64,000 nucleotides of DNA. Source: Bacillota bacterium (GTDB lineage: Bacteria; Bacillota; Sulfobacillia; Sulfobacillales; Sulfobacillaceae). The notes below the pieces were generated by a model that searched no databases, was not told the DNA's origin, and saw nothing but the letters and a program-made list of their open reading frames with translations. Shown here in pieces: positions 54,841-63,497 of the stretch. The DNA lies in the NCBI GenBank assembly GCA_021820965.1, contig JAKACZ010000015.1, positions 1 through 64,000 on the forward strand. Direction: 5' to 3'. The position numbers were made by a program, and so were the translations under genes. How positions within the stretch are numbered: position 1 is the first letter of the stretch; every line of letters starts with the position of its first letter.

Positions 54841-56082
54841 ATGGAAAAAAGACAATTAATCGTACGCCACATTGGCCAGCTCTTGACCATGGATGGGGAT
54901 GGGGGCCCGTCGGGAGCCTTTCGCGTGTGGGAAACCGCCGCCATGGTGGTTGAAGATAACCGGGTCAGCTGGGTGGGGCTGGACCAGGACCTCCCGCTGC
55001 GTTACCAGGGCATGGAGATTGACCTACAGGGCGCTTTGGTGTCGCCGGGTTTGGTTGATGCCCATACTCATCTCTTATATGCGGGAGACCGATCGTATGA
55101 GGTGCGGATGCGGGCAGAAGGGCGGACCTACCTCGAAATTCTGCAAGCGGGCGGCGGCATTTTGTCCACCGTGGAAAACACGCGGAGTGCCAGTGACGAA
55201 GCGCTTTTACATGCCACTCGCCGCAGGCTCAGTGGGGCCTTGTTGTCCGGAACCACCTCGATTGAGATTAAGAGTGGTTACGACCTCACAGCCAGCGGCG
55301 AACTGAGGCTCCTGTCGCTGATTGATCGTCTCAGGCAGGAGGGTCCGTGGCGTGTTGTGCCCACGGCGATGGGCGCGCACGCGGTTCCGCCCGAATTTCA
55401 GGGCCGCCCCGGCGACTACCTGGAGTATCTTACGGAGGAGTATCTTCCCCAGATCGGGGCTTTGGCTCAGGTGGTCGATATTTTCTGCGAGCCGGGGGTA
55501 TTTCCGGTTGAACAGTCACGCCGCTATTTGAAGGCGGCACAAGCGCTGGGCTTGTCGGTGAAACTGCATATTGATGAGCTGGCTGACGGGGGCGGCGGTT
55601 ATCTGGCTGCCGATCTTCGTGCCTTATCTGCCGACCATTGTGCCTTCACCCCGTCTAAAGCTTTTCACGCGATGGCGGAGGCGCAAGTGGCCGCTGTGCT
55701 GCTTCCTGGCACGGCACGCTATCTCAATCACGGTCACATGGCCGATGCGCGCGCGATGCTCGACGCCGACGGCTGGATTGCCATCGCGTCGGACGGGAAT
55801 CCGGGCTCTTCTCCGACCCATGCGCTTTCGACATTGATGCCGTGGGCGGCGTCGTGGCTTAAACTCACGCCGGAGGAAGTGTGGACCGGAGTGACCCGCG
55901 GCGGTGCTCAAGCTCTTCGGCTTCCCTGGGCGGGGCGGCTTCAACCGGGGGCACCGGCTGACTTTGTCATTTGGGACGCGGCCGATTACGCCTATCCCGT
56001 CTATTATTACGGTAGTAATCTGGTGCGTGAAGTCTATATCGGAGGACGGCGGGTGGCAGTCAATTACGGAGAAGTGTTCTAA
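54841..56082 (+). CDS. hutI: Imidazolonepropionase
   Basis: A 413-residue amidohydrolase of histidine degradation that opens the imidazolone ring to give formiminoglutamate, the substrate of the preceding FtcD. Metal-binding motifs: LVDAHTHLLYAGDRSYE (HxH), MGAHAVPPEF, and KLHIDELADGGG, with the later Asp in AIASDGNPGSSP. AAGGTGG precedes ATG 54841. HutH and HutU are not in the window. Confidence 0.95.
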   Translation: MEKRQLIVRHIGQLLTMDGDGGPSGAFRVWETAAMVVEDNRVSWVGLDQDLPLRYQGMEIDLQGALVSPGLVDAHTHLLYAGDRSYEVRMRAEGRTYLEILQAGGGILSTVENTRSASDEALLHATRRRLSGALLSGTTSIEIKSGYDLTASGELRLLSLIDRLRQEGPWRVVPTAMGAHAVPPEFQGRPGDYLEYLTEEYLPQIGALAQVVDIFCEPGVFPVEQSRRYLKAAQALGLSVKLHIDELADGGGGYLAADLRALSADHCAFTPSKAFHAMAEAQVAAVLLPGTARYLNHGHMADARAMLDADGWIAIASDGNPGSSPTHALSTLMPWAASWLKLTPEEVWTGVTRGGAQALRLPWAGRLQPGAPADFVIWDAADYAYPVYYYGSNLVREVYIGGRRVAVNYGEVF

Positions 56083-56432
56083 CTGTGGTGGGATCCCAGG
56101 ATATAGCGTGCCAGGTCTTGCGCTTGAGCGGGGCTAAGGCTGCCCGGGTTGATGCCGTTGACCGGCTGCAGCGGCATGTACTGGCGAATAAACTGCGACA
56201 GCGGAGCAACCTTCCCGTATGCGCTGTCGGTGACGAAGTTCCCCGACCCCCAAAGTTTGGGTGCCGACTGACGCAGGCCCCCTTGCCCGTGGTTCCCGTG
56301 GCAATAGGAGCACGCCTGCATGTATAATGTGCCTCCGCTCGACAAGGCCGGAGTGGGAGACAGTGATGAAGCCATGGCACTACTGGCCAGGGGCAGCGCG
56401 ACTAGAGCGACAAGAGTTCGGATGGTGTGCAA
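56079..56432 (-). CDS. Exported c-type cytochrome, single heme
   Basis: A 117-residue protein: signal peptide (TIRTLVALVALPLASSAMA), then a cytochrome c domain with the heme-binding CSYCHG (Cys41, Cys44, His45) and a C-terminal Met candidate in YMPLQPVN as sixth ligand. It would carry electrons on the outer face of the membrane. The start is TTG 56432, behind AAAGGAGG. It converges with hutI (stops overlap) and is divergent from the methyltransferase gene. Confidence 0.87.
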   Translation of the reverse strand: MHTIRTLVALVALPLASSAMASSLSPTPALSSGGTLYMQACSYCHGNHGQGGLRQSAPKLWGSGNFVTDSAYGKVAPLSQFIRQYMPLQPVNGINPGSLSPAQAQDLARYILGSHHS

Positions 56433-56529
56433 GACGCCCCGTGACCTCCTTTCGGTGATAACAATAGGGTGGCTTAGGTTTGGTAGGATATACTGTCAAT
56501 GATTACACTCCAGAAGCGGAGGCGGAAGC

Positions 56530-57129
56530 GTGAATAGGTCGCATGGTCATCACCACCGAGCGTGGACGAGGGAACAGTTGTCGCGGCTGGAAAATCCTGA
56601 ACGAGTACACTTAATGCCGCCAATGCCGGTGCTGCAAGCCATCGATGCGCCTAGCGGCGGGGCGGTGGCGGATGTTGGCGCCGGATTGGGATGGCTCACC
56701 TTTCCGCTAGCGGTCAGGGTGGGCAATAGCGGGACAGTGTGGGCGATTGACCCCAGCCGCGACGGCATTGAGGTGATTCGGGCCCGGGCACGCCAAGAAA
56801 GCCTCAATCAAATTCGCACGGTGCCAGCGCCCGCGGAAGATACCGGCCTCGATGCCCAGACCGTTGACCGGATTGTCTGGCACACGATGTATCACGATGT
56901 GGCCGATCGTCAGGCGGCCATTCGGGAGATGTACAGGATTTTACGCCCCGACGGGCGCTGGGTTATTGTGGATTGGGAAAAGCGGCCCATGGATCAGGGC
57001 CCGCCGCTGGAGGTGCGCATCGCCCCGGAGGAGGTTGAAAAGGAGGTGACGGCAGCGGGTTTCAGCGTTCGCGACCGTTGGTCTGCCGGCCCCGTTACCT
57101 GGGGATTAACTTTGGAGAAGCCTCGATGA
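56530..57129 (+). CDS. Class I SAM-dependent methyltransferase
   Basis: A 199-residue methyltransferase with N-terminal HGHHHRAWTREQLSRLENPE, motif I VADVGAGLGWLTFPLA, acidic motif II VWAIDPSRDG, and ILRPDGRWVIVDWEKR. The N-terminal RLENPERxxxMPP pattern is common in UbiE/ArsM-like Gram-positive proteins; the substrate is unknown. It starts with GTG 56530 and overlaps acpS by four bases. Confidence 0.85.
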   Translation: MNRSHGHHHRAWTREQLSRLENPERVHLMPPMPVLQAIDAPSGGAVADVGAGLGWLTFPLAVRVGNSGTVWAIDPSRDGIEVIRARARQESLNQIRTVPAPAEDTGLDAQTVDRIVWHTMYHDVADRQAAIREMYRILRPDGRWVIVDWEKRPMDQGPPLEVRIAPEEVEKEVTAAGFSVRDRWSAGPVTWGLTLEKPR

Positions 57130-57530
57130 CTCCACAGATCGGCGTCGATATCGCGTCGGTCATGCGCCTTCGCGCCGCCGCCGACCGTCAGCCGAACTTG
57201 TTGGCGCGCCTTTTCACGTCGGAGGAGATGGCGGATGCCGGGCAGGGGCGCCAGCGGTGGCCGAGATTGGCCAGCCGGTTCGCGGCTAAGGAAGCCGTCA
57301 TTAAAGCGGCAGGCGGTCTTCGCGGCGGCCGATACCGGGATATCGAAATTCGGCGGAGGCCGGGTCGGCCCCCTCAAGTTGAGGTTCGGGGACCCTTGGG
57401 ACAATGGCTGGATGGCCAGGGTCTTCGGGTTTTAGTGTCACTAAGCCACGAAGATGACTATGCCGTGGCTATGGTGATGCTGAACGCTACGGGAGGATTG
57501 GAACATGTGGCCGGTATGGACGCTCGATGA
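57126..57530 (+). CDS. acpS: Holo-[acyl-carrier-protein] synthase
   Basis: A 134-residue phosphopantetheinyl transferase activating acyl carrier protein. Motifs: GVDIASVMRLRA with the Mg-binding Asp, RFAAKEAVIKAAGG with the catalytic Glu-Lys, and SLSHEDDYAVAMVM. ATG 57126 overlaps the methyltransferase stop (ATGA), and its end overlaps nnr by 26 bases. The order acpS - nnr - alr is typical of Firmicutes. Confidence 0.93.
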   Translation: MTPQIGVDIASVMRLRAAADRQPNLLARLFTSEEMADAGQGRQRWPRLASRFAAKEAVIKAAGGLRGGRYRDIEIRRRPGRPPQVEVRGPLGQWLDGQGLRVLVSLSHEDDYAVAMVMLNATGGLEHVAGMDAR

Positions 57531-59019
57531 GGCGCGCGCGGCCGACCGCGTCGCGCAAGATGAAGGGGTGCCCTTTCAGGCGCTCTTGTCGGCGGCAGGA
57601 TTGCAGCTGGCACGTTATGTGAACCAGCGCGTTCCCAAAGGGCCGGTTGTTGTGCTGGCGGGGCCCGGATCCAATGGCGGCGACGGGTGGGTGGCCGCAT
57701 GGCATCTTGCCGCACGAAGGCCGGTCGCGGTGGTTCCGGTGTTGAATCCGCAATTCGCCGGCGCCGACGGGTGGGTGAAAGCGGCAACGGCGCGCGGTGT
57801 CCGAATTGTCAACGGCGCCGACGGCGAAGAATCGCTGAAGCACGCCGCGGTCGTCGTCGACGCGGTGTTTGGAACGGGGTTCCATGGATTGGTGATGGAG
57901 AGTCCCGCCGGCCCATGGCTTAAGCGGCTGGAAGACCTGGGCACGCCGGTGGTTGCTGCGGACATGCCGAGCGGTATTGATACCAATACCGGCGCGTACG
58001 ACGGCCCTCAGCCCAACGCACTGGCCACGGTAGCGATGGGGGCGGCCAAGTGGGGGCACGTTGCGTATCCAGGGACGGCGTTCATCGGAGACTTGGTGGT
58101 GGCGGATATTGGTCTTTCCCGGCGTGCGTTTGGCGACCCGCCGGCTTCATTTGTTGAGCCCGGCTGGGCAGCACGGCACTTGCCTCGGGTAGGGCGTCTG
58201 GCGCATAAATATGAACGCGGACGAGTCGCCGTCGTTGGTGGTTCGCGCGCCATGCCCGGCGCGCCGGTGCTCTCTGCATGGGCGTGTCTAAAGGCCGGCG
58301 CCGGTTTGGTGGAGATGGTGGTGCCCGACAGCGCCGGAATTGGCGTTTCGATGCCCCCCGCCTTAATTCGGTACCGGGTGCCCGAGACCGCTGGGGGCAG
58401 TCTGACCTGGAGCCCCGAACTCAAGAAGGCCATCGAGCGAGCCGACGCACTCGTCATCGGACCCGGTATGGGGAGTGGGGTGGAGCCCCGGGTGCTGAAG
58501 GAACTGGCCGCCTTAAAAATACCGGCGGTGCTGGATGCTGACGGCATTGGGGCGGCCAAGGCGGCGGGCATCGCTCTTCCCCCCGAATGGGTCATGACGC
58601 CGCATGCCGGAGAGCTTGCCCGTTTTCTGGATCGAGACCGGGGAGCGGTCGATAGTGACCGGCGCCAAGCGGTATTGGATGCGGCAAAGGCTGCCAGAGG
58701 TGCGGTACTGTTAAAAGGGCGCTTTACCGTCATTTCGGACGGCGGCGAAATTCGCATTAACCCGACCGGAACGCAGGTTTTGGCCACTGCCGGCAGCGGG
58801 GATGTGCTAAGCGGCATAGCGGCGCGACTCTTAGCCGGCGGGTTGAGGGGAATTGACGCGTTGGCGCTGGCCGCCTTTTGGCATGGCTGGGCTGGAGAGC
58901 TTGGCGAAGAAGCCCAAGATTTATCCCTTACCGCCGATGACCTATGGCATTGGATTGGCCCGGCGGCTCGGGCAATACGGGAAGAACGCCCGGTGAGCCG
59001 CGTCCTATTTTGGGATTAG
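57505..59019 (+). CDS. nnrD: Bifunctional NAD(P)H-hydrate epimerase/dehydratase
   Basis: A 504-residue repair enzyme for damaged NAD(P)HX. The N-terminal YjeF epimerase domain (to about 210) has AGPGSNGGDGWVAAWHL and ADMPSGIDTNTG. The C-terminal ribokinase-like ADP-dependent dehydratase has VVGGSRAMPGAP, VIGPGMGSG, WVMTPHAGELAR and TAGSGDVLSGIAARLLAGG. GGGAGG precedes ATG 57505. alr follows after 13 bases. Confidence 0.94.
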   Translation: MWPVWTLDEARAADRVAQDEGVPFQALLSAAGLQLARYVNQRVPKGPVVVLAGPGSNGGDGWVAAWHLAARRPVAVVPVLNPQFAGADGWVKAATARGVRIVNGADGEESLKHAAVVVDAVFGTGFHGLVMESPAGPWLKRLEDLGTPVVAADMPSGIDTNTGAYDGPQPNALATVAMGAAKWGHVAYPGTAFIGDLVVADIGLSRRAFGDPPASFVEPGWAARHLPRVGRLAHKYERGRVAVVGGSRAMPGAPVLSAWACLKAGAGLVEMVVPDSAGIGVSMPPALIRYRVPETAGGSLTWSPELKKAIERADALVIGPGMGSGVEPRVLKELAALKIPAVLDADGIGAAKAAGIALPPEWVMTPHAGELARFLDRDRGAVDSDRRQAVLDAAKAARGAVLLKGRFTVISDGGEIRINPTGTQVLATAGSGDVLSGIAARLLAGGLRGIDALALAAFWHGWAGELGEEAQDLSLTADDLWHWIGPAARAIREERPVSRVLFWD

Positions 59020-59032
59020 TGAGGCAGGAAGT

Positions 59033-60151
59033 ATGGCCACAGCTTACTTAAGGGGCACCGCAGCGCACATTGACTTAGACGCGGTGGGGGAAAATATCCG
59101 CCTGTTTCGGAGGATGTGCGGGCCCGATGTCGCCGTGATGGCGGTGGTGAAGGCGGACGGCTATGGGCACGGTGCAGTAAGAGTGGCCAAGAGCGCCGTG
59201 GCGCATGGCGCCGGCTGGCTCGGCGTGGCAACGGCGGAAGAGGGGATGGAGCTGCGTGAGGCCGGACTTTCGGTGCCGATCTTGGTGTTGGGAGCCAGTT
59301 CTCCCGGGCAGGTGAGACTGGCCTTGGCTGCACGACTGGATCTGACCATCTTTGAAGACGGCGCATGGAACGCGGTTCGGTGGTGGGCGGATCGGCTGGG
59401 CGTACGGCCTCGCATCCACCTAAAGGTCGACACCGGCATGGGACGTGTCGGCGTTGCGCCACGGAGCGTGATGAGTACCTGGATTCCCCGGTTGCGGGAA
59501 CCGCACGTGGTGTGGCAAGGGCTGATGTCGCACCTGGCGGAAAGCGATGCAGACTCCGATATGTTCACGCGGCGGCAATTAGCGGTATTCCTGGACGTCA
59601 TCGAAAGCATCCGCTCCCGGGGCGTGGACCTACCCCCAACCATCCATCTGGCTAACTCGGCGGCGGCGCTGCGGTATCCGGGCACACATTTCAACTTGGT
59701 ACGAGTTGGTATTGCACTCTATGGGGCCAAGCCCTATCCGTCGGCGCCGGCCTTAACGCCGGTCATGCGGCTTCAAAGCCGGGTGACTCTGGTCAAACGG
59801 GTTGACGCTGGAAGCACGGTGGGGTACGGCCGCACCTACGTTGCCGACAAAGAGACCACCATCGCCACTGTGGCTCTAGGGTATGCCGACGGGTACCGCA
59901 GGGTATTGTCTAATAAAGCCAATGTGCTGATCGCGGGTCGGCGATGTGCGGTGGTGGGGACGATCTCCATGGACCAGCTGACGGTGGCCGTGCCGAACGA
60001 CCTAAGGGTAGATGTGGGCGATGTGGTGACGATTATCGGCCCAGATAGGGGTGAGCGCATCACGGTGGAGGAGGTGGCGCAATGGGCCGACACCATCAGC
60101 TACGAAATTCTGACCGGCATTAGTCACCGGGTTCCTCGCATTTTCGTCTGA
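59033..60151 (+). CDS. alr: Alanine racemase
   Basis: A 372-residue fold-type III PLP enzyme making D-alanine for peptidoglycan. The PLP-binding Lys is in AVVKADGYGHGAVRVAK (about residue 40), KVDTGMGRVG follows, and the catalytic Tyr in STVGYGRTYVADKE. The C-terminal domain has ISMDQLTVAVPND with the substrate-facing Met. AGGAAG precedes ATG 59033. The toxin-antitoxin pair lies 142 bases downstream with its own promoter. Confidence 0.96.
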   Translation: MATAYLRGTAAHIDLDAVGENIRLFRRMCGPDVAVMAVVKADGYGHGAVRVAKSAVAHGAGWLGVATAEEGMELREAGLSVPILVLGASSPGQVRLALAARLDLTIFEDGAWNAVRWWADRLGVRPRIHLKVDTGMGRVGVAPRSVMSTWIPRLREPHVVWQGLMSHLAESDADSDMFTRRQLAVFLDVIESIRSRGVDLPPTIHLANSAAALRYPGTHFNLVRVGIALYGAKPYPSAPALTPVMRLQSRVTLVKRVDAGSTVGYGRTYVADKETTIATVALGYADGYRRVLSNKANVLIAGRRCAVVGTISMDQLTVAVPNDLRVDVGDVVTIIGPDRGERITVEEVAQWADTISYEILTGISHRVPRIFV

Positions 60152-60232
60152 AGCGTGGCAAAACCGGGAGAAATTAGGCATAACCGGGCATGCGACCGCG
60201 GCCGGGACCATCAACTGGTACAGAAGCCGTCA

Positions 60233-60261
60233 TTGACCCAAATTTGAGCGAAAGATATAAT
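60233..60261 (+). promoter_or_regulatory. Sigma-70-type promoter of the ndoAI-ndoA operon
   Basis: TTGACC (60233-60238), 17 bases, TATAAT (60256-60261), 33 bases ahead of the antitoxin start. Five of six and six of six consensus bases at optimal spacing. Confidence 0.75.
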
Positions 60262-60293
60262 AGCAGCCAGAAACGAGAAATGAGGTGGGCATC

Positions 60294-60539
60294 TTGACAG
60301 ATAACCGCCGCGTGGTGGTCAGATTGCCGCATCATCTCGTGGACGCTTTGGATCAAGTAGCGTCAGGCGAGGGGCGACATCGCAGCGAATTGATTCGGGA
60401 AAGTGTCGAGTATTACCTTGCTGAGCAGCGGAGACAGGAAATTCGTGAGGCATTGATCGAGGGGTACCAGGAAATGGGGTTTTTGAATTCCGCCTTAGCG
60501 GAGGAACGCTGGGACGTCGTAGGGTTTCGCAAGGATTAG
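60294..60539 (+). CDS. ndoAI: Ribbon-helix-helix antitoxin (EndoAI/MazE type)
   Basis: An 81-residue antitoxin: beta-strand [15 protein letters not shown], helix-helix [19 protein letters not shown] for DNA binding, and an acidic C-terminal tail for toxin binding. TTG 60294 follows GAGGTGGG; a GTG at 60285 lies inside that site and is less likely. It is two bases ahead of the toxin gene and, by family behaviour, represses its own promoter. Confidence 0.88.
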   Translation: MTDNRRVVVRLPHHLVDALDQVASGEGRHRSELIRESVEYYLAEQRRQEIREALIEGYQEMGFLNSALAEERWDVVGFRKD

Positions 60540-60541
60540 TC

Positions 60542-60907
60542 GTGGCCGGAGCGGACGTAACTGTACGCCGGGGCGACATTTTTTTTGCGGACCTTTCGCC
60601 GGTTGTGGGATCGGAGCAAGGTGGAGTGCGGCCGGTCCTCATTTTACAAAACGACATTGGTAACCGCTATAGTCCGACCACCATCGTTTGTGCCGTGACC
60701 TCCCAAGTGCTGAAGGCTCGGCTGCCCATTCACGTTGAAGTGAAATCTCAGGAATCACACCTTGACCGCGATTCGGTCATACTGCTGGAGCAGATTAGAA
60801 CGATCGACAAACGGCGTCTGCGCGAGCGCATTGCCCATTTGGACGCCGAAACGATGGCGCGGGTGAACCAGGCCATCGCTATCAGCCTGGGCTTGACGGA
60901 ACTGTAA
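60542..60907 (+). CDS. ndoA: MazF-type mRNA interferase (EndoA)
   Basis: A 121-residue toxin that cleaves single-stranded RNA at short motifs. The family core is [41 protein letters not shown] and [15 protein letters not shown]. It starts with GTG 60542, overlapping nothing but only two bases after the antitoxin stop, so co-translation is expected. Intact, unlike the decayed MazF/PemK-like gene at 15983-16190. Confidence 0.95.
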   Translation: MAGADVTVRRGDIFFADLSPVVGSEQGGVRPVLILQNDIGNRYSPTTIVCAVTSQVLKARLPIHVEVKSQESHLDRDSVILLEQIRTIDKRRLRERIAHLDAETMARVNQAIAISLGLTEL

Positions 60908-60943
60908 TGTTTGGCCATGGCGTCTGAGAAGGGGTGTACAGGC

Positions 60944-61696
60944 ATGGCAACAACGCCGGTGGTGGGGGTCTCGATGTCTCGCCAGATTCGGGGCGGGTCA
61001 CCCCGGGACTTTTTGCGCACGGAGTACGTTGACGCGCTCACGCGAAGCGGCGCGTTGGCCATTCCACTGCTTAACGTGTCTTTGAGCACCGAACTCTTGT
61101 CTCAATGTGACGGACTCCTATTGACCGGCGGTGGAGACTTTCATCCGGATTTATTCCATCGGCCCGACGAAGGGACAGATTGGTCCACCTGGTCCCCCGA
61201 ACGCGATCAGGTGGAGTTGAGCCTCATGGCGGAAGCCGAGCGTTTGGGGCTTCCCATCTTTGGCATTTGTCGCGGCATTCAAAGCTTGGCGATAGGGTTT
61301 GGCGGCACCATTGTGCAAGACATCGCACGCACGTTGCCCGACTCACCGATCAAACATAGTCAACGGCAGCCGCGCCGCCAGGTGACGCATGCGGTGTCGA
61401 TAAAGCCCGGGACCCGGCTGGCGGGAATTTTGGGCAAGACGCAACTGGAGGTGAACTCCTTTCACCACCAGTCGGTCGACCAGCCGCCGCCCGGCTGGAG
61501 CATCGCTGCGCTGGCGCCGGATGGAGTGGTGGAGGCGATTGAGCGGCCGGGCGATGTCTTTATATTAGGGGTGCAGTGGCATCCGGAAGATTTGGCCGGT
61601 CAGGATGAACTCGCGGCCCGTCTATTTACTCAGTTTGTCAACGCGGCGGCACAGTATAGGAGGTCAACGAGGCATCATGGCGGAAATAGCGATTGA
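60944..61696 (+). CDS. Class I glutamine amidotransferase-like hydrolase (peptidase C26, PuuD-like)
   Basis: A 250-residue gamma-glutamyl hydrolase-like enzyme: LTGGGDFHPDLFH, the nucleophile elbow PIFGICRGIQSLAIGFGGT (Cys), NSFHHQSV, and the catalytic His-Glu in GVQWHPEDL. Relatives split gamma-glutamyl-GABA or similar amides. ATG 60944 begins the conserved core. It overlaps the asparaginase gene by 20 bases, so the two may share an amide- or glutamyl-scavenging role. Confidence 0.88.
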   Translation: MATTPVVGVSMSRQIRGGSPRDFLRTEYVDALTRSGALAIPLLNVSLSTELLSQCDGLLLTGGGDFHPDLFHRPDEGTDWSTWSPERDQVELSLMAEAERLGLPIFGICRGIQSLAIGFGGTIVQDIARTLPDSPIKHSQRQPRRQVTHAVSIKPGTRLAGILGKTQLEVNSFHHQSVDQPPPGWSIAALAPDGVVEAIERPGDVFILGVQWHPEDLAGQDELAARLFTQFVNAAAQYRRSTRHHGGNSD

Positions 61697-62690
61697 ATAC
61701 TGGCGCGGCGAGCGTATGGAGAGCCGGGCTAGGGCGGATGTGGCCGTAGTGGATAGCTTGGGCCAAGTGCGTTACTGGTTTGGCGACCCGGATCGGGCCA
61801 CCTTTTGGCGCTCAAGTGCCAAGCCGTTTCAAGCCATGCCGGTCATCGAATCCGGTGCGGCCGATCGGTTTCATTTTGGGCCGCGGGAGGTCGCCATTAT
61901 TTGCGCATCACACGGCGGCGAGTCTATGCACGTGGAGCTCGTCCAAGATTTGCTGCAGCGAATTGACGCCAAGCCGGAACACCTTATCTGCGGTGTGCAC
62001 CCGCCCAGCCATCGGCCCGCGGCGCTCGCGCTGTTGCATCGTGGCCAAGAGCCCGACGTGCTGCACAATAATTGCAGCGGGAAGCACACCGGCATGCTAA
62101 CCTTGGCCCGCGGTCTGGGAGTACCGTTGGAAGGCTATCAAAAACCGGACCATCCGGTGCAACAGGCGATCCGACAAAATGTGGCCTATATGACCGGACT
62201 GGATGACGATTCGCTTTACACCGGCACGGACGGATGCGGAGTGCCCACCTTTTACCTATCGCTTCGGCGAATGGCCTACGCCTTCGCCCGACTGGTTGAT
62301 CCCCGCGGATTGGAACCGGCCAAGCAGGCATCTGCCATGATAATAGCGGAGGCGATGCGGATGCACCCGGAACTGGTGTCAAAGAGCGAAAGTTTGGAGG
62401 TCGATCTGGCACAGGCCAGCAACCACCGCTTTGTTTCCAAAGGCGGTGCCGAAGCCGTGTTTTGTCTGGGACTCCCCGATAAGGGACTCGGTTTAGCCAT
62501 GAAAATTGACGACGGCATTAGCCGCGCGGTACCGACCTTGTTGGCAGGCGTGTTGCAGCAAATGGGTGTGCTAAGTGCAAGTGAGCAAATGGCGCTCGAC
62601 CATTTGTTGCATCCGGTATTGAAGAACCATGCCGGGACGGTCGTGGGTGACGTGCGCGTCGTCATGGAACTGAAGGCCGACCGCCTCTAG
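61677..62690 (+). CDS. Asparaginase II-family protein
   Basis: A 337-residue protein of the asparaginase II family (PF06089 type): RSSAKPFQAMPVIESGAAD, IICASHGGESMHVELV, HNNCSGKHTGMLTLAR, and DGCGVPTFYLSL. It should hydrolyse asparagine to aspartate, though few members are characterised. TAGGAGG precedes ATG 61677. It is the last gene of the long plus-strand run. Confidence 0.92.
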   Translation: MAEIAIEYWRGERMESRARADVAVVDSLGQVRYWFGDPDRATFWRSSAKPFQAMPVIESGAADRFHFGPREVAIICASHGGESMHVELVQDLLQRIDAKPEHLICGVHPPSHRPAALALLHRGQEPDVLHNNCSGKHTGMLTLARGLGVPLEGYQKPDHPVQQAIRQNVAYMTGLDDDSLYTGTDGCGVPTFYLSLRRMAYAFARLVDPRGLEPAKQASAMIIAEAMRMHPELVSKSESLEVDLAQASNHRFVSKGGAEAVFCLGLPDKGLGLAMKIDDGISRAVPTLLAGVLQQMGVLSASEQMALDHLLHPVLKNHAGTVVGDVRVVMELKADRL

Positions 62691-62751
62691 CGGGACTTTA
62701 ACACTTACGATGTAGTACCAGCCCATATCCATATTGCTGATTCAGGTCGGG

Positions 62752-62767
62752 AGTGGCGAAAGCCACT
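62752..62767 (+). terminator. Hairpin after the asparaginase gene
   Basis: AGTGGC (62752-62757), GAAA loop, GCCACT (62762-62767), with two further G-C pairs across a one-base bulge; a TTTT follows 15 bases later. It is the likely operon end, 62 bases after the stop. Confidence 0.4.
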
Positions 62768-62947
62768 TCCGGCTTGGGTTTTGCGTTGTAGCCACCGCAG
62801 CCGAGAGGAGTACGGCAAAATTCAGTCGCCCGGGGCCCGGGCGGCAAATGCCCTCGAACGATTGCTAGACCACGACTCTGGCAGGTTCACTATCGCGAAC
62901 GAGCGCGGGTCGAACACGGGATTTAATAATAAAGTTTCGGGAAAGAC

Positions 62948-62984
62948 TTGTCATGGCTACCTAAGTAGATTAGAATGATTATTA
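62948..62984 (+). promoter_or_regulatory. Rubrerythrin promoter with overlapping PerR-box-like palindrome
   Basis: TTGTCA (62948-62953), 17 bases, TAGAAT (62971-62976) forms a good promoter. TTAGAATGATTATTA (62970-62984) covers the -10 and differs from the PerR box TTATAATnATTATAA at only two positions. Repression by a PerR/Fur-family protein and induction by peroxide is the natural inference. Confidence 0.55.
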
Positions 62985-63020
62985 GTTAACATCCATCATC
63001 ACCGGGAAGGAGCGAGTAAT

Positions 63021-63443
63021 TTGCCCAAGCTGGAAAACACCAAGACTGCCCAGAACCTCAAAGACGGGTTTGCGGGGGAGTCACAGGCCAACCGCCGTTA
63101 TCTCTATTTCGCCCAGAAGGCCGACATTGAGGGCCGCCCCGAGATTGCCGGGCTGTTTCGCGACGTTGCCGAGGGAGAAACCGGCCACGCGTTTGGTCAC
63201 TTCGAGTTTTTGGAAGAAGTCGGCGATCCGGTAACCGGGGTGCCGGTGGGTTCGACCGAAGAGAACCTCAAGAGCGCCATTGAGGGAGAAACATACGAAT
63301 ACACGCAGATGTACCCCGGTTTTGCCAAGACGGCCAGAGACGAGGGATTTGACGAAATCGCCGAGTGGTTCGAAACGTTGGCCCGAGCGGAGAAGAGCCA
63401 CGCCGGACGATTCACCAAGGGTCTAGAAAACCTTGAGGACTAA
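63021..63443 (+). CDS. Rubrerythrin-family protein (sulerythrin type, no rubredoxin domain)
   Basis: A 140-residue four-helix diiron protein that probably reduces peroxide. Iron ligands lie in [39 protein letters not shown] and [12 protein letters not shown]. The rubredoxin-like C-terminal Cys4 domain of classical rubrerythrin is absent, as in sulerythrin from Sulfolobus. GAAGGAG precedes the TTG start at 63021. An Fe-S protein gene follows after 54 bases and may supply electrons. The promoter overlaps a PerR-like box. Confidence 0.92.
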   Translation: MPKLENTKTAQNLKDGFAGESQANRRYLYFAQKADIEGRPEIAGLFRDVAEGETGHAFGHFEFLEEVGDPVTGVPVGSTEENLKSAIEGETYEYTQMYPGFAKTARDEGFDEIAEWFETLARAEKSHAGRFTKGLENLED

Positions 63444-63452
63444 ATGGGGACC

Positions 63453-63477
63453 GGAAGGGGGTTAAGTGCCCCCTTCC
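63453..63477 (+). repeat. Nine-pair hairpin between rubrerythrin and the Fe-S protein gene
   Basis: GGAAGGGGG (63453-63461), loop TTAAGTG, CCCCCTTCC (63469-63477). No T-run follows, so it may slow decay of the upstream message or partly attenuate the next gene rather than fully terminate. Confidence 0.5.
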
Positions 63478-63497
63478 CCTGAAATGGGGAGGGAATC

